Shown here piece by piece: positions 1 to 6,455 of a stretch of 7,365 nt of DNA; the stretch's first letter is position 1, and each line of letters begins with the position of its first letter. The stretch is from assembly GCA_937915565.1 (NCBI GenBank), contig CALDMH010000151.1:1-7365 (forward strand). Direction: 5' to 3'. Both the position numbers and the translations under genes were made by a program. The notes beneath the pieces were generated by a model that saw nothing but the letters and a program-made list of their open reading frames with translations, searched no databases and had not been told where the DNA came from. The DNA is from an uncultured Clostridia bacterium (GTDB taxonomy: Bacteria > Bacillota > Clostridia > Christensenellales > Borkfalkiaceae).

Positions 1-1
1 G

Positions 2-31
2 TTTTCAATCTTCCCACCTTTTTATTGAAAA
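2..31. repeat. 8-bp inverted repeat bracketing an RBS-like sequence at the left edge
   Basis: TTTTCAAT at 2-9 is the perfect reverse complement of ATTGAAAA at 24-31, with 14 nt between them. On the minus strand the loop carries the purine-rich AGGTGGG (19-13), followed 4 nt later by a TTG (8-6). The outer arm uses part of the U tract of the adjacent terminator. This could be a small hairpin that hides the ribosome-binding site of a downstream gene, or a chance A/T-rich palindrome. The repeat is seen directly; any function is inference. Confidence 0.4.
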
Positions 32-67
32 AAAAAACCCGCCGATAATCGACTTATAGGCGGGGTT
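28..67 (-). terminator. Intrinsic terminator downstream of mraY
   Basis: Read on the minus strand, CCCGCC (64-59) pairs with GGCGGG (43-38). A single mismatch leads into a further ATAA/TTAT pairing and a five-base loop, GTCGA. The stem is followed directly by a run of ten T (37-28). This is a textbook Rho-independent terminator, 49 nt past the mraY stop codon. It should end or attenuate the transcript that begins upstream of mraZ. Confidence 0.9.
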
Positions 68-116
68 ATCCTTTACGTTTTTTGCATAAACGATTAAAAC
101 GACAAAAAAGTGCGTT

Positions 117-1100
117 TTAAAAATATGCAAGCGTGCAGCAAAGCGAAAGAAGGGCCGTTACGAATTTATAAACGAACGCGATTTTACATTCGCTATACCC
201 TTTGTGCTGAAAATGGTGATGAAGCGGAGCCATAAGGAACACTCTTTTTCCCGTGCGTTTGAAATGCAACACCTGAATAATTACCGAAAGGCTCGACAAC
301 AAAAAAGTTATTCCTATAACGGGGATAAACAAAGAATTGCAACTGAAAATACTTATCGACGCAATAAACCCGCCGACGGAAAGAGAACCCGTGTCGCCCA
401 TAAACACGCTCGCTTTGAACGTGTTGAAAAACAAAAATCCGACTATCCCGCCCGAAAGCGAAACGCATAGCAAAGAAAGATTTTTATATTCGTCCGGAGT
501 TACGTAGTTCTTTGAAAATTTGCTCGTTTGAAGAGCGATAAGCGCGGCCAGGCCAAGAAAATAGATATAAGATACCCCGCCCGCAAGGCCGTCTAAACCG
601 TCGGTAAGATTAACGCTGTTCGTCGTGGCAAGAAACACGAAAATACAAAACGGAATGAACAACCATTTTAAATCAATCGATTTGCAAACGAACGGAACGT
701 AAACCGACGTTATTCCTCGCTTATAGCAATACACGGCGATAACCGTTGCGATTGCAAGCTCGAAAACGGTTTTTTGCAAAGGATTCAATCCCTCGTTGCG
801 TTTCAGTTTCACCTTTATAAAATCGTCGATAAAACCGACGAGCATATACGCGATACCTATCGCAAGCGAAACGAGCGCAAGACTTTTCTCTCCGCTTGAA
901 AAAAGCAAAAAGCAAACGCTTGCCGAAACGATAAAAATCACTCCGCCCATCGTCGGCGTTCCGCTCTTATAATTATGCTCCTTGACGTAACCTAAAATAT
1001 TTTGACCGACTTTGAGTTTCCTTAAAAGAGGGATTATCGCGAAGCCTGCCAAAACGGCGGTTGCGGAAGAAATTATGAAAGCCAGAATAAAGGTTTTCAA
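117..1100 (-). CDS. mraY: Phospho-N-acetylmuramoyl-pentapeptide-transferase (MraY)
   Basis: Integral membrane enzyme that transfers phospho-MurNAc-pentapeptide from UDP onto undecaprenyl phosphate to form lipid I, the first membrane step of peptidoglycan synthesis. The 327 residues are very hydrophobic, with about ten membrane segments. Family motifs are all visible: GTPTMGG (47-53), the metal-binding pair D92-D93 in FIDDF, NLTDGLDGL (164-172), FMGDTGS with D236 (233-239) and the histidine-rich APLHHHFQ (291-298). Length is normal for the family and nothing catalytic is missing. The start is TTG, chosen because AAAGGAG lies 7 nt upstream and the protein then begins MKTFILAF, directly before the first membrane helix. 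It overlaps the murE stop by four bases (TTGA), so translation is probably coupled. It is the last gene before a strong terminator. Confidence 0.97.
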   Translation of the reverse strand: MKTFILAFIISSATAVLAGFAIIPLLRKLKVGQNILGYVKEHNYKSGTPTMGGVIFIVSASVCFLLFSSGEKSLALVSLAIGIAYMLVGFIDDFIKVKLKRNEGLNPLQKTVFELAIATVIAVYCYKRGITSVYVPFVCKSIDLKWLFIPFCIFVFLATTNSVNLTDGLDGLAGGVSYIYFLGLAALIALQTSKFSKNYVTPDEYKNLSLLCVSLSGGIVGFLFFNTFKASVFMGDTGSLSVGGFIASISIFSCNSLFIPVIGITFLLSSLSVIIQVLHFKRTGKRVFLMAPLHHHFQHKGYSECKIAFVYKFVTALLSLCCTLAYF

Positions 1101-2566
1101 GTTTTCGCTCCTTTGCCCAGCTCCATTATGGCGGAAGCGATTTCTGTTTCGTCGGAAAAATCGCGTTTAACGCCCATTATCTCCTGATAGTTTTCCGCTC
1201 CTTTGCCGGCAACGACGAGCACATCGCCGTCCTTTAAAAGCGACAATGCGTAACGAATGGCCGCCTTTCTTTCCACGACGGTGATGTAATTTCTCGTTAC
1301 TCTTCTTATTCCTCGCTCTATTTCCGAGATAATCGAACACGGGTCTTCATATCTCGGGTTGTCGCTCGTAACGATAGTAAAATCCGATATAATTCCGGAT
1401 ATTTCACCCATAACGCTCCTTTTTTCCTTTTCTCTGTTTCCGCCGCAACCGAATAAGCAATAGAGCTTTCCGTCGCATATTCTGCGCATAGAATTGAGAG
1501 TGGTTTTAAGCCCGTCGGGAGTATGCGCGTAATCGAGAAAAATATCCGCGCCGCGAAGTTCCGCAATCTTCTCCGCTCTGCCTTTTATCGCGCCTATTTT
1601 CTTAACAGCGCCGCCGAGCGTGTGTATTTTCAAGCCTAAAAGAGCCGTGCAGGCGAGCGAAGCCAGGAGATTATAAACGTTGCACAAGCCTATCAAAGGG
1701 CTTTTTATATCGTAAATTATATCGAAAAGATTGACTATAAAGCTTATACCCTTTCTCGTTTCGCTTATATCTATCGCAAACACGTCGGCAGGATTATAAA
1801 TTCCGTATGAAACGGCGTTTCCGTTTTCGTTTGCACGGAGAATCTCCCCACCGACGGCGTCGTCGCTGTTTATAACCATATACCGGCATTTTCCCCGCGC
1901 AAAAACGCTCTTTTTAACCGCTGCGTAAGTTTCCATATCCTTGAAATAATCGAGATGGTCCTCCGTACAGTTAGTGAAAATAAGACATTCGTAAATAAGC
2001 CCGCAACCGCGTTTTTGAGCTATCGCGTGAGCGGATAATTCAAGAGCGAGATATTCGACGCCCTGTTTTTCGGCTTCGCCTATAAATTTATATAGTTCGA
2101 CAGTCCCCGGAGTCGTCAATGCGCTTTCGTATTCCTTTTCTCCGATTTTTCCGCCGAGCGTACCGAGATATGCGGCTTTTATGCCAGCATAACGAAATAT
2201 TTCGTAAACGATATGACAAATGCTCGTCTTTCCGTTCGTTCCCACAACGCCTATAAGCTTAATTTTCGGGTTTTCTCCGACGAAAAATCTTCGGCATACG
2301 ACGTCCATAACCTCGCGGATTTTCTCAACGACTATAACCGTTGCTTCGCCTGCCGAAACGCTTTTCTCCGCAACGACGAGTTTTGCGCCTCTCGAAACCG
2401 CTTCGCGGACGTAATCCGTCCCGTCGTATTTTTCGCCTTTTACCGCAAAGAAGCAGTAGCCCTCTTTCGCTTCGCAAGCGTTATCCGTAACGCCCGTTAT
2501 CTCCTTGGGAATTTCACCCGCAACAGTTTCATAATTAACGCCTTTAAACAGATTTTCCGTTATCAT
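1097..2566 (-). CDS. murE: UDP-MurNAc-L-Ala-D-Glu:meso-diaminopimelate ligase (MurE)
   Basis: Cytoplasmic ATP-dependent ligase that adds the third residue of the peptidoglycan stem peptide. Of 489 residues, about 1-100 form the UDP-binding domain, about 101-330 the Mur ligase ATPase domain and the rest the C-terminal domain. Visible are the P-loop GTNGKT (109-114), TTPGT (151-155), TNCTEDHLDY (198-207), a conserved lysine region around K218 where the family carries a carbamylated lysine, LDYAHTPDG (344-352) and LFGCGGNRE (371-379). The specificity motif DNPR (402-405) marks meso-DAP rather than L-lysine as substrate. An oddity is ELSAHA (176-181), where the family usually has E-[VA]-SSHA. The start has GAGGG (2577-2573) 6 nt upstream and lies one base after the PBP stop. 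MurF, which often follows MurE in this cluster, is absent here. Confidence 0.96.
   Translation of the reverse strand: MITENLFKGVNYETVAGEIPKEITGVTDNACEAKEGYCFFAVKGEKYDGTDYVREAVSRGAKLVVAEKSVSAGEATVIVVEKIREVMDVVCRRFFVGENPKIKLIGVVGTNGKTSICHIVYEIFRYAGIKAAYLGTLGGKIGEKEYESALTTPGTVELYKFIGEAEKQGVEYLALELSAHAIAQKRGCGLIYECLIFTNCTEDHLDYFKDMETYAAVKKSVFARGKCRYMVINSDDAVGGEILRANENGNAVSYGIYNPADVFAIDISETRKGISFIVNLFDIIYDIKSPLIGLCNVYNLLASLACTALLGLKIHTLGGAVKKIGAIKGRAEKIAELRGADIFLDYAHTPDGLKTTLNSMRRICDGKLYCLFGCGGNREKEKRSVMGEISGIISDFTIVTSDNPRYEDPCSIISEIERGIRRVTRNYITVVERKAAIRYALSLLKDGDVLVVAGKGAENYQEIMGVKRDFSDETEIASAIMELGKGAKT
1108..1114 (-). promoter_or_regulatory. Ribosome-binding site that sets the TTG start of mraY
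   Basis: AAAGGAG on the minus strand, inside the end of murE, 7 nt before the TTG at 1100-1098. No ATG lies near, and the next methionine (residue 51) falls inside a conserved motif, so this site decides the non-ATG start. Confidence 0.75.
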
Positions 2567-2567
2567 T

Positions 2568-4280
2568 TTACGCCCTCGATTTAATATTTTTACACTGAAT
2601 TATTCCTTCGAATATATCTTTCACGAGCGGGGCGGCAACCGTTGAGCCGTACTTTCCGCCAACGGGTTCGTCCACAACGCACAAAGCGATATATTCGGGA
2701 GCTTCCGCAGGAAAAAATCCGATGAAACTCATTATATATTTCCCTTGCGCTATTCTTCCGTTTTCGTATTTCTGCGCCGTTCCCGTCTTTCCTCCCACGT
2801 TATAACCTTCGATAAACGCCTGTTTGCCGCTCCCTTTCGTAACAACGTCTTGAAGATATGCCGCAAGCGTTTTCGAGGCCTTTTCGCTTATCACCCTGCG
2901 CATAGCTTTGGGGTTGATTATCTCGCAAATTTTTCCGCTTTCGTCGTATATCTCGCTCACAAAATACGGTTCGTAATAAACCCCGCCGTTTACGGCCGCA
3001 GAAACGGCCGATATAAGCTGAATGGGCGTTACGGCAATCGTTTGCCCGAAACCTATTCTCGCAAGGTCGCCGTTCGTCACTGCGGACTTCGGAACGAGCA
3101 TACCGATTGCTTCTCCTCCGTAATCGACTCCCGTAGTCTTTCCGAATCCGAACGCTTCGAGATACGAATACATAACGTCTTTTCCGAGCGCGAGAGCAAT
3201 ATCTACAAAACAGGGGTTGCAACTGTTGTTGAGAGCCTCGCCGAGCCGTTCGTTCGCGTGCTTTCCGTTGGCGTGAGTAGACCAGCATTTTATCTTTCTT
3301 CCGTCCACGAATCTATATCTGTTGGAGTTGAAAACGTAATTTGCCGAAAAAGCGTTAGGATTACCTTTCAGATTTTCCTCGATATTCGCCGCGGACGTGA
3401 TGATTTTAAAAGTAGACCCCGGTTCGTAAGAATCCACGATAAGGTTACATCTCGATGCCTCATTCAAAAAAGCCATATCGTCGCGAGGAACGTTATTCAA
3501 ATCGAAAGACGGGCATTGACTGACGGCAAGTATTTCGCCCGTTTTGGGCGACGTTACGATAACCGAAGCCGATTTAGGCGAATATTCCTCCACCGCCTTT
3601 TTTATCACCGCGTCGCATATCCTTTGAATTTCGTAATCAATCGTAAGCTTTAAATTCAGTCCGTCGGTTGCGGGAATATACCGCGCCGAAGAACCGACTA
3701 CGTCCTTTCCGACAAGGTCGGATTCGTATAAAATTTCCCCGTCGTATCCGCTCAAATATTCGTCGTATCTCTTTTCGATTCCGCTTTGCCCGCTCCCGTC
3801 CACGGAAGCGTAACCCACGATTTGGGCGAGCGAATCTCCGTAAGGATAATTTCTTTCCGAATCGCGACAAAAATAAACTCCTTGAAGAGAATATTTAGAC
3901 AACTCGTCCGTCGTTTCTCTTTTAACCTGCCGTTTAACCGTTATTTCGGAAACGCTGTCCGATTTCATCTTTTTAAGGAGTTTATCGTAATCCACGCCAA
4001 GCTTTTCGGATAGAATTTTCGCCGTTTTTTCGGCGTCCTTTACGACTCTCGTCCGAACGAAAACCGCGTAAGACTGTTTATTTTCCGCAAGGACAATCCC
4101 GTTTCTGTCGGTAATTTTCCCTCTCGAAGCCTTAACGGGAATATCTCTCGTCCATTGGTCGACGGCTTTCGTCTGCAAAGCTTTTCCGTCGATTATCTGA
4201 ACGAAAAACACTCGGCACAAAACCGACAAAAAAATAAAGGTTATCGCGCATAAAAGCGCAAATAACCTCTTTCGTAACAT
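2568..4280 (-). CDS. ftsI: Class B penicillin-binding protein, FtsI/SpoVD type (septal transpeptidase)
   Basis: Membrane-anchored D,D-transpeptidase that crosslinks peptidoglycan, by position the division-specific or sporulation-specific enzyme. The 570 residues show a short cytoplasmic start, one membrane anchor (about 6-28), a PBP dimerisation domain with RGKITDRNG (53-61), and a transpeptidase domain with all three active-site motifs: STFK (289-292, nucleophile S289), SCN (353-355) and KTG (498-500). The end matches the family pattern VVDEP...AAPLVKDI. There are no C-terminal PASTA domains, unlike Bacillus SpoVD and PBP2B, so FtsI and SpoVD cannot be told apart by sequence here; FtsI is favoured because only one PBP sits between ftsL and murE. 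I see no Shine-Dalgarno site upstream of the ATG and no alternative in-frame start that keeps the anchor. A 63-nt gap with a hairpin separates it from ftsL. Confidence 0.93.
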   Translation of the reverse strand: MLRKRLFALLCAITFIFLSVLCRVFFVQIIDGKALQTKAVDQWTRDIPVKASRGKITDRNGIVLAENKQSYAVFVRTRVVKDAEKTAKILSEKLGVDYDKLLKKMKSDSVSEITVKRQVKRETTDELSKYSLQGVYFCRDSERNYPYGDSLAQIVGYASVDGSGQSGIEKRYDEYLSGYDGEILYESDLVGKDVVGSSARYIPATDGLNLKLTIDYEIQRICDAVIKKAVEEYSPKSASVIVTSPKTGEILAVSQCPSFDLNNVPRDDMAFLNEASRCNLIVDSYEPGSTFKIITSAANIEENLKGNPNAFSANYVFNSNRYRFVDGRKIKCWSTHANGKHANERLGEALNNSCNPCFVDIALALGKDVMYSYLEAFGFGKTTGVDYGGEAIGMLVPKSAVTNGDLARIGFGQTIAVTPIQLISAVSAAVNGGVYYEPYFVSEIYDESGKICEIINPKAMRRVISEKASKTLAAYLQDVVTKGSGKQAFIEGYNVGGKTGTAQKYENGRIAQGKYIMSFIGFFPAEAPEYIALCVVDEPVGGKYGSTVAAPLVKDIFEGIIQCKNIKSRA

Positions 4281-4318
4281 ATTTATACTGAAAACTTTAT
4301 ATATTTTTTCACTCCCTT

Positions 4319-4343
4319 GCGGAAGCGACTGCGGCGTTTCCGC
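4319..4343 (-). other. Intercistronic RNA hairpin between ftsL and the PBP gene
   Basis: On the minus strand GCGGAAACG (4343-4335) pairs with CGCTTCCGC (4327-4319) around a 7-nt loop, with one A-C mismatch. It begins directly after the ftsL stop codon. An A-rich stretch follows instead of a T run, so it does not look like an intrinsic terminator. It may stabilise or help process the polycistronic mRNA, or affect translation of the PBP gene. Confidence 0.5.
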
Positions 4344-4862
4344 TTATTTGGATTTTACCATTCCGAAAGCCTCGGCTTTTTCGATGATAACCGCGTCGCT
4401 CTTAACGTAATCGAGTTCGGCGTTCACTTTCGTATATTCCTCGGTAAGTTCGGTGATTTTTCCGCTGTATCCGCTTATGGAATTATCGAGACTTTTGAGC
4501 ATTCTCGAATTGATTACGATAAGCGAAAGAATCGTTGCCACGACAAGCGCGTAAACTGCGATAAGCACTTTACCCTTGGTGTTGATTTTATATTTCTTTT
4601 GAAGGTCGGTTTCGTTTTTAGGACGTACCTCTTCGTATATATCGTTGTCGTCATAGGACTCGAACTGCATCGTCGTGGAGGACGGCATTAAATCCTCGTC
4701 CTTTTCGACCGACGGAGCCGAAATAACGTTTTCACCGAGAATTTTTGCGTCGTCGGCGTCCTGCATACCAAGAATCTTATCGAGATTGGTAGCGTCTTTC
4801 GTGTACTGTCTTTCTCTTACGTCTTCTTTTTCAAGAACGTTCGTCTTTACGTTATTATACAT
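4344..4862 (-). CDS. ftsL: FtsL/DivIC-like cell-division membrane protein
   Basis: Small bitopic division protein expected to form the FtsL-DivIC(FtsB)-DivIB(FtsQ) complex that activates septal wall synthesis. With this start it has 172 residues (numbering below counts from the upstream ATG, which adds Met-Asn). Residues 1-97 are polar, acidic and low in order. One membrane helix spans about 101-120, followed by a likely coiled coil (about 121-160) and the ending VIIEKAEAFGMVKSK, which resembles the IEKxAxxxGM ending of FtsL. Identification rests on this architecture and on its place between rsmH and the PBP, since FtsL sequences diverge strongly. The start at 4862 is preferred over the ATG at 4868 because AGGGAG (4875-4870) lies 7 nt before the former and only 1 nt before the latter. 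The cytoplasmic tail is far longer than in common FtsL proteins. Confidence 0.8.
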   Translation of the reverse strand: MYNNVKTNVLEKEDVRERQYTKDATNLDKILGMQDADDAKILGENVISAPSVEKDEDLMPSSTTMQFESYDDNDIYEEVRPKNETDLQKKYKINTKGKVLIAVYALVVATILSLIVINSRMLKSLDNSISGYSGKITELTEEYTKVNAELDYVKSDAVIIEKAEAFGMVKSK

Positions 4863-4869
4863 ATTCATT

Positions 4870-4875
4870 CTCCCT
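4870..4875 (-). promoter_or_regulatory. Ribosome-binding site deciding the ftsL start
   Basis: AGGGAG on the minus strand lies 7 nt from the ATG at 4862-4860 but 1 nt from the ATG at 4868-4866. Normal Shine-Dalgarno spacing therefore favours the second ATG. Confidence 0.6.
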
Positions 4876-4905
4876 GTGAATTATTATAAAATTGAGGTAG
4901 CGTAG

Positions 4906-5838
4906 TCACACTTTTTCGACTATCCGAAGTTTTGCGGAATTCGCTCTCGGATTGGTCTTTTTCTCTTGTTCGCTTGCCTCTATCGGCTTTCTGTTTATTT
5001 CTTTTATTTCCCGCTTTTTTCCACATACGCAAACGGGTAAACGCTTATCGCAAACGCAATCGGTTTCCAAATCCTTAAACGTTTGCTTCACTATCCTGTC
5101 TTCGAGCGAATGGAAGGTCATTACGACCAATCTTCCGCCTTTTTTCAGTGATTTTACTATATCTTTAAGGCAATCGCCCAAACCGTCGAGTTCTTCGTTG
5201 ACTTCTATTCTTATCGCCTGAAAAACTTTTTTCGCCGGATGGCCGTTTTGTTTGAATTTATAAGGAATACTCCTGTCTACTATATCGGCAAGTTCTTTCG
5301 TGGTGTCGATTGTTTTGATTTTGCGTTCTTCGCAAACGTTTTTCGCGATATTATCGGCAAACTTCTCTTCGCCGTAAACCGAAAAAATATAAGCGAGCTT
5401 CGCTTTATCGTAACGATTAACCACGTCCCACGCCGATTTCGGATTTTCCCTGTTCATTCGCATATCGAGCCTTGCTTCGCCCATATACGAAAAACCGCGT
5501 TCTCTGTTGTCGAGCTGGTAACTGCTAACGCCGAGGTCGAGAATAGCTCCGTCGATTTTATCCGCTCCCGCTTCCTTCAATACGCTCGTAACGTTTTTGA
5601 AGTTTGAATGGAAGAGTTTGAATCTTCCGCTATAAGCGGAAAGTTTCTTTTCGGCGTTTGCGATTGCTTCGGTATCGAGGTCGGTCGCTATCAGCCTTCC
5701 GGTAGGACTTGTCCTTTTTAATATTTCGGAAGAATGTCCCGCTCCGCCGAGCGTACCGTCGAAATATATTCCGTCGGGATTAAGTTTCAATCCGTCCAAA
5801 CATTCTTCGATCATCACCGGAACGTGACGAAACTCCAT
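4906..5838 (-). CDS. rsmH: 16S rRNA (cytosine1402-N4)-methyltransferase (RsmH/MraW)
   Basis: S-adenosylmethionine-dependent methyltransferase that makes the N4 methyl group on C1402 of 16S rRNA in the ribosomal P site. The 310 residues are normal for the family. Visible motifs are RHVPVM at the N-terminus (4-9), the SAM-binding DGTLGGAGHS (27-36), ATDLD (51-55), DLGVSSYQLD (101-110), RGFSY (114-118), AIRIEVNEEL (208-217), TFHSLEDR (241-248), a cysteine-rich stretch (261-272) and the terminal NPRANSAKLR (296-305). Its ATG lies one base after the mraZ stop, with AGAGGA about 9 nt upstream inside mraZ, so the two are cotranscribed and probably translationally coupled. Nothing is missing. Confidence 0.97.
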   Translation of the reverse strand: MEFRHVPVMIEECLDGLKLNPDGIYFDGTLGGAGHSSEILKRTSPTGRLIATDLDTEAIANAEKKLSAYSGRFKLFHSNFKNVTSVLKEAGADKIDGAILDLGVSSYQLDNRERGFSYMGEARLDMRMNRENPKSAWDVVNRYDKAKLAYIFSVYGEEKFADNIAKNVCEERKIKTIDTTKELADIVDRSIPYKFKQNGHPAKKVFQAIRIEVNEELDGLGDCLKDIVKSLKKGGRLVVMTFHSLEDRIVKQTFKDLETDCVCDKRLPVCVCGKKREIKEINRKPIEASEQEKKTNPRANSAKLRIVEKV

Positions 5839-5839
5839 C

Positions 5840-6265
5840 TTACTTTATCCTCTCGGCCAAAATATTGATATAATCGTCGAAAGTCTTTTCTTTGAAAAGC
5901 TCCGCTCTCGTTTCTTCGCCCCAGATTTCCAACCTGTCGAAACTGCCTATCGTAACGACGTTCTTCTTTATCCCCGCATATTCGATAAGGTCGGGCGGGA
6001 GAGATACTCTGCCGTGCTGGTCCATCGTTATGGGTTTGAAACTTGCCATATAGGCGGATATTGCAAACTGACCTTCGCGGTCGAATTCCGAAATTTTGGA
6101 TTTGTATTCGCTCGCTTTGGTTTCTACGACGTCTTTCGGCGTAACGTAAATGCAGTGATTCACGCCCTTGCTCAACAAAAACTCGTTCGGGTCGATTTTA
6201 AACTTCGCTGGAATACGTATTCTCTTTTTCTCATCGAGTTGATGCGCTATCTCTCCGGAAAACAC
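5840..6265 (-). CDS. mraZ: Transcriptional regulator MraZ
   Basis: DNA-binding protein that is the first gene of the dcw operon in most bacteria and controls that operon's own promoter. The 141 residues contain two SpoVT/AbrB-like repeats: one at about 3-45 with HQLDEKKRIRIPAKF, the other at about 76-119 with MDQHGRVSLPPDL and YAGIKKNVVTIG...EIW. The first repeat reads DEKKR where the family usually has D-x-K-G-R; the second keeps the glycine. MraZ proteins form ring-shaped oligomers that bind tandem short boxes; boxes of that kind lie over the promoter upstream (6332-6361). The start is GTG, supported by AGGAGG 7 nt upstream and by the conserved opening MFSGE. Confidence 0.96.
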   Translation of the reverse strand: MFSGEIAHQLDEKKRIRIPAKFKIDPNEFLLSKGVNHCIYVTPKDVVETKASEYKSKISEFDREGQFAISAYMASFKPITMDQHGRVSLPPDLIEYAGIKKNVVTIGSFDRLEIWGEETRAELFKEKTFDDYINILAERIK

Positions 6266-6272
6266 TCGAACC

Positions 6273-6278
6273 CCTCCT
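6273..6278 (-). promoter_or_regulatory. Strong Shine-Dalgarno site of mraZ
   Basis: Perfect AGGAGG on the minus strand, 7 nt before the GTG at 6265-6263. It fixes the non-ATG start and suggests efficient translation. Confidence 0.85.
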
Positions 6279-6292
6279 TTTTGCTTCTCAAG

Positions 6293-6309
6293 GGTAGAGA
6301 ACCCCTACC
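6293..6309 (-). other. Small hairpin in the mraZ 5' leader
   Basis: On the minus strand GGTAG (6309-6305) pairs with CTACC (6297-6293) around a 7-nt loop. A competing pairing joins TTCTC (6301-6297) with GAGAA (6289-6285) just before the Shine-Dalgarno site. Both stems are only five base pairs, so the structure may be weak. Confidence 0.3.
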
Positions 6310-6325
6310 GTTGGTTTACGCGTAT

Positions 6326-6354
6326 ATTATACACCCCCTTTTGAACACTGTCAA
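6326..6354 (-). promoter_or_regulatory. Consensus sigma-A promoter of the dcw operon
   Basis: On the minus strand a perfect -35 box TTGACA (6354-6349), a 17-nt spacer and a perfect -10 box TATAAT (6331-6326). Transcription should begin near 6319, giving a leader of about 50 nt before the mraZ GTG. It lies downstream of the terminator that ends murI, so the mraZ-mraY unit is independent of murI. Confidence 0.92.
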
Positions 6355-6361
6355 CCACTTT
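6332..6361 (-). promoter_or_regulatory. Putative MraZ operator: three tandem 10-bp boxes over the promoter
   Basis: Read on the minus strand, three adjacent 10-bp units carry G-rich cores at the same offset: GTGG at 6358-6355, GTGT at 6348-6345 and GGGG at 6338-6335. The units open with AAA, ACA and AAA. This matches the arrangement known for MraZ sites, which are short GTG-containing boxes repeated every 10 bp, one per helical turn. The boxes cover the -35 element and the whole spacer, so binding would block RNA polymerase and give autorepression. The third box is degenerate. Binding is inferred, not shown. Confidence 0.6.
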
Positions 6362-6403
6362 TTAAAAATTTTTATGTTTCACGTTAAATTTTTAGCCCAA
6401 TAT

Positions 6404-6439
6404 AAAAAAGTCTGTGAAGTTTTTCTCACAGATTTTTTT
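6404..6439. terminator. Hairpin terminator after murI, possibly bidirectional
   Basis: TCTGTGA (6411-6417) and TCACAGA (6426-6432) form a perfect 7-bp stem with an 8-nt loop. The stem is flanked by six A (6404-6409) and seven T (6433-6439), so a T run follows it on either strand. On the minus strand it starts 16 nt after the murI stop codon and is its likely terminator. No plus-strand gene is visible that would need it. Confidence 0.8.
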
Positions 6440-6455
6440 CAAATATATTCGATAT

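Noticed and set aside
2213..2584. Plus-strand frame of 123 codons opposite the murE start
   Set aside because: It is a shadow of murE's 5' half, with no conserved motif and no gene context on the plus strand.
2745..3653. Long plus-strand open frame (302 codons) opposite the PBP gene
   Set aside because: It lies wholly inside a confidently identified gene, is rich in Arg, Phe, Ser and Val as expected for a complementary-strand shadow, shows no domain and has no gene partner on that strand.
4869..4905. Gap between rsmH and ftsL considered as a site for a missed small gene
   Set aside because: Only about 40 nt, mostly the ftsL ribosome-binding site and an A/T-rich stretch; no room for a coding region.
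5239..5607. Plus-strand frame of 122 codons opposite rsmH
   Set aside because: It overlaps core SAM-binding motifs of rsmH on the other strand and has a composition typical of an antisense frame.
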